Shown piece by piece: positions 6,786 through 10,725 of a DNA stretch of 10,725 nucleotides (position 1 is the first letter of the stretch; the number at the start of each line of letters is the position of its first letter). Under the pieces are notes generated by a model. That model was not told the DNA's origin, searched no databases, and saw only the letters and a program-made list of their open reading frames with translations. Position numbers and translations under genes: made by a program. This stretch comes from Baffinella frigidus (Eukaryota; Cryptophyceae; Cryptomonadales; Baffinellaceae). Location: the NCBI GenBank assembly GCA_026770585.1, contig MU646814.1:317351-328075 (forward strand), given 5' to 3'.

Positions 6786-7055
6786 TATGGAGTGTCCCCT
6801 CTTTTAGTTGAAAGTCAGCAGGTCTCAAAAGTTCCAAACGTTTAAACCTGTTCAGTCAAATCAGGTAGAATATGTCTAAAACACGCCAGAGCCCACCTCC
6901 AGACTGCCCTGTAGTCAACAACCTTAAGTTCCGTGTACGAGTTAACTGAAAAGGTTTGAAACATTGAAGTTTTGGGTCTTCCCGGACTGCCATCTTATGA
7001 GGGACCTGCTTTAAGATAATCCATCTCCCTTCCTCATCCGCTCTCTTTCTGCCAC
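6786..7055. other. Unique island, no gene recognised
   Basis: About 270 bp of non-repetitive, mixed-composition DNA lie between telomere-like and microsatellite sequence. No coding frame with recognisable content, RNA gene or inverted-repeat boundary was seen. Confidence 0.5.
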
Positions 7056-7283
7056 GCAATCTCTCTGTCACACACACATACACACACACATAAAAGAACG
7101 CACACATACACAAGCACTCACACACACACACTCTCTGAAACACAAACACACGCGGGCACACACAAACCCCCTTACACGCACACAAACACGCACACACACG
7201 CGCAAACTTCATCTCTCTCCCTTCCTCTTCCTTTTCCTTCCTCTCTCGCTATCACTCCTCTCTCTTCCTCTCTCTCTCTTGTA
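7056..7283. repeat. Compound CA and CT microsatellite
   Basis: CACACA-rich sequence with interspersed CACAAAC and CACGCG units (to about 7208) is followed by CT-rich sequence (about 7209-7280). It resembles 6359-6690 in composition but with CA before CT. The cysteine/valine-rich minus-strand open frame here is a repeat artefact. Confidence 0.92.
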
Positions 7284-7303
7284 AGAGTGTGTAAACACAC
7301 TCT
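7284..7303. repeat. Near-perfect palindrome at a microsatellite/telomere-like junction
   Basis: AGAGTGTGT (7284-7292) pairs with ACACACTCT (7295-7303) around a two-base AA centre. It lies where the CT tract ends and CCCTAAA-type units begin at about 7311. It may be a fold-back of the local GT/CA repeat formed during replication. Confidence 0.7.
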
Positions 7304-7310
7304 GTCCAGA

Positions 7311-8515
7311 AACATTCAACCCTAAAACCTAAACCCTCAACCCTCAACCCTAAACCCTCAACCCTAAACCCCAAACCTGCAACGAAAACCTAACACCTTG
7401 AACCTTGAACCGTGAACCCTGCACCCAGTTCCCCAAATCAGAAACCCTGGACCCTAAACACGAAAATTTCAACCTTAAACTCTAAAACCTAAACACTAAA
7501 CCCTGACCCAAATCCGTAAACCCTCAAACCTAAACCTCAACCCTTAAATCGTAAACCCTAAACCCTTGCTCCTTTGACCTCAACCCTATACCCTATACCC
7601 TACACCCCAAACCCTAATCCCTGAACCCTGAACCCCGAAACCCTAAACCCTGAAGAATAAACCCAAAAACGTAAACACTAAAACCTAGAACCTAAACCGT
7701 GAACCCTGAACCCTCAACCATACACCCTAAACCAAAAACCCTCAACCCTAAATCATAAACCCTAGCCCGTGCAGAGCAAACCCTCAAACCCTGAACTCTA
7801 AAAACTAAACCTTCAATCTTAAACCCTAAACCCAAAACACCAGACCCACAAGTCTGGACCCCTACCCTTAAACCCTGATCAATAGGCCCCAAAAGTAAAT
7901 GCTACACCCTGAACCTTGAACCCTTAACCCTAAACCTTGAGCCCTGAACCCTAAACCCAGAATCTTAATCCTCAACCATAAACCCATAACCGAAAACCCT
8001 ATGAAATGCAACCTGAACCCCATAACCTTAACCCTAAACCCTAAACCCTAAGCCCTAAACCCCAAGCCCTAAACCCTAAACCCTAAACCCTCATTCCTCA
8101 ACTCTCAACCCCAACCCTGGAACCCAAAACACTCAACCTCAATCCTCAACCCTGAACCTTGAACCCCAAACCCTAAAGTCGAAACCCGCACCCCTTACCC
8201 CAAACCCCAACCCTAAACCTTGAATTCTGAACCCCAAAAGCTAAACCCTCAAGACTGAAACCATACCAGGGACCCCAAACCCCAAGCCATAAACCCTCAA
8301 TCCTAAACCCCAAGGACTCAAACCTCAACCCTCAACCCTCAACCTTGAATCCTGAACCCCAAACCCCAAACACTAAACCCTAAACCTTGCAAAACCTGAA
8401 CACTGAACCCTTCACCTTAAAATCTAAAAAAATCACCCCCCTGAACCTTGAACCCTGCAGCCTAAAGCCTAAACCCTCAACCCCAAACCCTAAACGCCAA
8501 ACCCTCAACACTTTT
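7311..8515 (-). repeat. Degenerate CCCTAAA-type array, C-rich on + strand (inner block)
   Basis: About 1.2 kb of CCCTAAA, CCCTGAA, CCCTCAA and CCCCAAA variants form the reverse-oriented counterpart of the left array. A short perfect CCCTAAA run lies at 8067-8087 (three copies), with others at 8032-8045. Open frames on the minus strand rich in GLGF and RVQGL are translations of the repeat. Confidence 0.92.
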
Positions 8516-8650
8516 AAGTTAAAATTGTAAGGGCCCTCTACATTTTCAAGTCTTTTTGCTTTACATTGTTTCTTCAAAAATATTTTTTCCCATTTTTTTT
8601 CAGCCCACGGTGCACCGCATGGCCCCCCCCCACTCCCCCCGCCCCCACTG

Positions 8651-8651
<1 letters not shown>

Positions 8652-8683
<32 letters not shown>
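8652..8683 (+). repeat. Run of 32 cytosines
   Basis: An uninterrupted C32 tract follows shorter C runs (8623-8631 and others). The complementary strand is a long G run able to form quadruplexes. Its true length is uncertain because such homopolymers are prone to sequencing and assembly error. Confidence 0.85.
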
Positions 8684-8684
<1 letters not shown>

Positions 8685-8693
8685 CTCCCCCCC

Positions 8694-8731
8694 GCCTGGA
8701 ATCTGAAAAAAAGATTCAAAAAGATTCAGGC
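8694..8731. repeat. Hairpin next to the poly-C tract
   Basis: GCCTGGAATC at 8694-8703 pairs with GATTCAGGC at 8723-8731 with one bulged G, across an A-rich loop that itself repeats AAAGATTCA. No function can be assigned. Confidence 0.5.
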
Positions 8732-8906
8732 TTGGTCCTTTAGGTCATTTAGGTTTTAATTTCGCGCAACATAGCCCAACGACACGCCCTTCCGTAGAAA
8801 GGACTGCAGAGAAAGAAGTTTTGCTTCCGGATCGCGTTTAGCTCTCCAGTGGCTCGTGAATTGGGGATAAAGGGTTGGTTCTCTTGGGGTGTTTGAGGCT
8901 GCCCAA

Positions 8907-8926
8907 GTGGGCGCGCGCTCGCCCAC
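8907..8926. repeat. GC-rich hairpin
   Basis: GTGGGCG (8907-8913) pairs perfectly with CGCCCAC (8920-8926) around a six-base CGCGCT loop. It is a stable short fold in the unique island. It is not part of a tRNA cloverleaf, and no T-run follows it. Confidence 0.55.
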
Positions 8927-9499
8927 GCACCGAACCCAAGTCAGCCTTTATGAGGCTCATGTCATCCCATGGTTGAAGTTTAAGAGCTTCAATCACGAAT
9001 ACCCCACAAGATGAAAGGGATTGTGTGACGATTCCAAAAGGAGATCGAGTTGCTTTACATTAATTCTGTAAGGCAACTTATGGAGCTGTGCAGAGGCTCG
9101 AAACCTGAAGGTGAGATGTTGTTTTGGACAGGTTATTTGGATCAGGCAGCTCAAAAAACTGGCTTTAACCTTGAATCCTGCACCCAACCATGCGCCCTGA
9201 ACCCGAAACCTTAAACCCTAAACTTTAATTCTTGAAACTCGACTCAAACCCCAAAACCCTATAACCTGAAACCTGAACTCTGTACCCTAAACCCTAAATC
9301 CTAAACCCAAAACCATAAACCGTCGACCCTCAACCCTAAACACTGATCCCTGAATCCAAAACCCTTAACACTGACCCCTAAGCCCTAAACCCTAAACCCT
9401 AATCCCAATTCTGAAACCCCCACACGAAACCTGAGGGACTGAACCCCAAACCCCAAACCCTGAACCTTCAGCCCCAAACCCTCAATCCTAAATCCAAAG

Positions 9500-9529
9500 C
9501 CCTGAACCCTGAACCCTGAACCCTGAACC

Positions 9530-9568
<39 letters not shown>

Positions 9569-9569
9569 A
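9500..9569 (-). repeat. Four CCCTGAA then six CCCTCAA perfect heptamers
   Basis: Ten uninterrupted heptamers switch cleanly from CCCTGAA (9500-9527) to CCCTCAA (9528-9569). On the other strand these are TTCAGGG and TTGAGGG. A sharp change between two homogeneous variants suggests separate slippage expansions of neighbouring units. Confidence 0.9.
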
Positions 9570-9758
9570 CCCCGAATTCAAAACCTTAAACCCTTAACCC
9601 AAAACACTCAACTCAAACACTAAATTATAAGCCCTTAACCGCAACCACCTATCACTACAACCTAATCTCAAAACCCTGAACCTTCAAACCTGAACAATAA
9701 ACCTTGAACCTTGAGTCCTAAACCCCAAATACTTCACCAAAAAGGGGTAAACCAAAAC

Positions 9759-10440
9759 CCTACACCTTGAACCCTGTACCTGGAAACCTGACCACCGTAC
9801 CTTGAACCCTGAACCCTCATCCCTGAATCCTGAACCCTAAAACACAATCAATACTCACCTAACCCTAAAGTCTGAACCCTGAAACCCAAACCCTGAACCT
9901 TGAACCCCAAACCCCAAACCCTAAACCCCAAACCCTAAACCCTGAACCCTAAACCCTGAACCCTGAACTCTGAGCCCTAAACCCTAAACCCTAAACACTA
10001 CACCCTAAACCCTAAACCCTAAACCCTAAACCCTAAAACCTGAACCCTAATCACTAAACCCTAAATCCTAAACCCTAGAACCTCAACCCAAATCACTAAA
10101 CCCTAATTCCTGAACCCTCAACCCCAAACCTCATCGCTAATCCCTAAACCATAAACTCTAAAACCTAAAACTCTGAACCCTAAACCCCAAAACTTAAACC
10201 TGGGTTGAACGAAAATCCTACACCTTGAACTCTGTACCCTGAAACCTGAACACCGTACCCTCCACCCTGAAACCAAAACCGAAACCCTAATCCCTGAACC
10301 CAACCCCCCCCCTGATCCCTCATCCCTGAACCCTAAACACCAAACCCTAAAACGTAATCAATAGTCCCCTTACTCTAAAGTCTGGACCCTGAACCATAAA
10401 CCTTGGACCCTGAATCCAAAACCCTAAACCCCAAACCCTA
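9759..10440 (-). repeat. Long-period repeat within the right array (two partial copies)
   Basis: CCTACACCTTGAAC occurs at 9759 and 10217 (458 bp apart), each followed by a similar CTGTACC, AACCTGA and CACCGTACC series. AATCAATA followed by CTAAAGTCTG recurs at 9846 and 10356 (510 bp apart). The change in spacing reflects about 52 bp of extra sequence in the second copy. Between the copies lies more homogeneous CCCTAAA-type DNA. This shows segmental duplication within the array. Confidence 0.65.
10003..10037 (-). repeat. Five perfect CCCTAAA heptamers
   Basis: This is the longest uninterrupted run of the canonical TTTAGGG complement that I found in the window. It is much too short to be a functional telomere tract. 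Confidence 0.9.
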
Positions 10441-10590
10441 AACCCTACACACTGGATCCTAAACCCTAAATGCTCAACCCTCAACCCTCAACCCAAAACC
10501 CAAAACCCTCAACCCAAAACCCTAACCCAAAATCCTAATCACTGATACCTGAACCCTAAACCCCAAAAATTCAACCCTCAACCCTCACCG

Positions 10591-10725
10591 TTCGTCCCCT
10601 TCCCCTCCTCCGCCCCTTTCCAGCGTACCGTGGTTGGGGGAGAGTGAGAGTGAGAAAGACAGAGCAAGAGAGGGGCAGGGAGGGAGGGAGGGAGGAATGA
10701 AGGGAGGGAGGGAGGGAGGGAGGGA
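10591..10725. repeat. Pyrimidine-to-purine switch ending in a GGGA microsatellite
   Basis: Telomere-like units end near 10590. A C/T-rich stretch (to about 10622) is followed by GA-rich sequence and then GGGA repeats from about 10675 to the window edge. The repeat probably continues beyond the window. Confidence 0.85.

Larger units (their letters stand above)
8516..9165. other. Unique island inside the C-rich array, no gene recognised
   Basis: The left part is A/T-rich with T runs, then C-rich with a 32-base C tract, then a hairpin, then about 430 bp of ordinary mixed sequence. I found no convincing coding frame, tRNA or transposon ends, and no matching duplication at its two edges. It may be a fragment of older unique DNA or an unrecognised insertion. 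Confidence 0.5.
9166..10590 (-). repeat. Degenerate CCCTAAA-type array, C-rich on + strand (outer block)
   Basis: About 1.4 kb of reverse-oriented telomere-like variants. Homogeneous sub-blocks lie at 9500-9569 and 10003-10037, and a long-period repeat is visible from about 9759. It is less dominated by TTGAGGG-type variants than the left array and richer in CCCTAAA and CCCTGAA. Confidence 0.92.

Noticed and set aside
6882-6891. CACGCCAGAG, matching 10 bases of the MITE terminal repeat
   Set aside because: It is a single short match without a TA flank or a partner inverted repeat; chance is sufficient.
6856-7212. 118-aa minus-strand frame rich in Cys and Val
   Set aside because: Most of it is translated from a CA microsatellite; the remainder has no recognisable content.
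7692-8577. Minus-strand frames with repeated Gly-Leu-Gly-Phe and Arg-Val-type motifs
   Set aside because: They are read-through of the telomere-like heptamer repeat, not a repeat protein.
8901-8960. Possible tRNA-like structure
   Set aside because: Only one GC-rich stem is present. No acceptor, anticodon and T arms with conserved bases could be laid out.
8993-9187. 64-aa minus-strand open frame in the unique island
   Set aside because: It is short, shows no motif, and its start runs into telomere-like sequence; open by chance is the simplest reading.
3105-10590. Functional terminal telomere
   Set aside because: The heptamers are highly degenerate, perfect runs are at most eight units, unique DNA lies within and on both sides, and orientation reverses.

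Overview
The window looks like nuclear DNA of a eukaryote. Most of it is degenerate telomere-like heptamer sequence of the TTTAGGG type, with the variants TTGAGGG and TTCAGGG. There are long CT/CA microsatellites and a GC-rich, apparently intron-free gene followed by an AATAAA polyadenylation hexamer. The TTTAGGG type is known from plants and many algae and alveolates. With a compact GC-rich gene, this suggests a photosynthetic protist (cryptophyte, chlorarachniophyte, dinoflagellate or chromerid type), but the lineage cannot be fixed from this window. No tRNA, rRNA, CRISPR array or prokaryotic operon structure was seen.

Layout. Positions 1-165 are the 5' flank of the only convincing gene and hold an 18-bp direct repeat. 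Positions 166-1716 (+) encode a 516-residue protein with a divergent bHLH-like N-terminus, a PAS-like domain and an unrecognised C-terminal half. It is a candidate bHLH-PAS regulator. A polyA signal lies at 1818-1823. Positions 1717-3114 are non-repetitive gene flank. They hold a short minus-strand coding-like fragment (2205-2333) and a two-copy tandem duplication (2341-2934). The first copy of the duplication is interrupted by a 126-bp MITE-like element with perfect terminal inverted repeats and a TA duplication; the second copy preserves the empty site.

From about 3105 to 5847 the + strand is G-rich telomere-like sequence. A higher-order repeat is visible in 3181-4300. Positions 5848-6228 are a unique core. 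From about 6229 to 10590 the telomere-like sequence is in the opposite orientation (C-rich on +). It is broken by CT/CA microsatellites (6359-6690, 7056-7283) and by two unique islands (about 6786-7055 and 8516-9165, the latter with a 32-base C run). The right edge (10591-10725) is a pyrimidine-to-purine switch ending in GGGA repeats.

The large-scale picture is G-rich array, unique core, C-rich array, the same head-to-head orientation as a telomere-telomere fusion. It could also arise by inversion or dispersal of a telomere-derived satellite. One gene sits next to this block; there is no multi-gene system in which neighbours could be said to cooperate.
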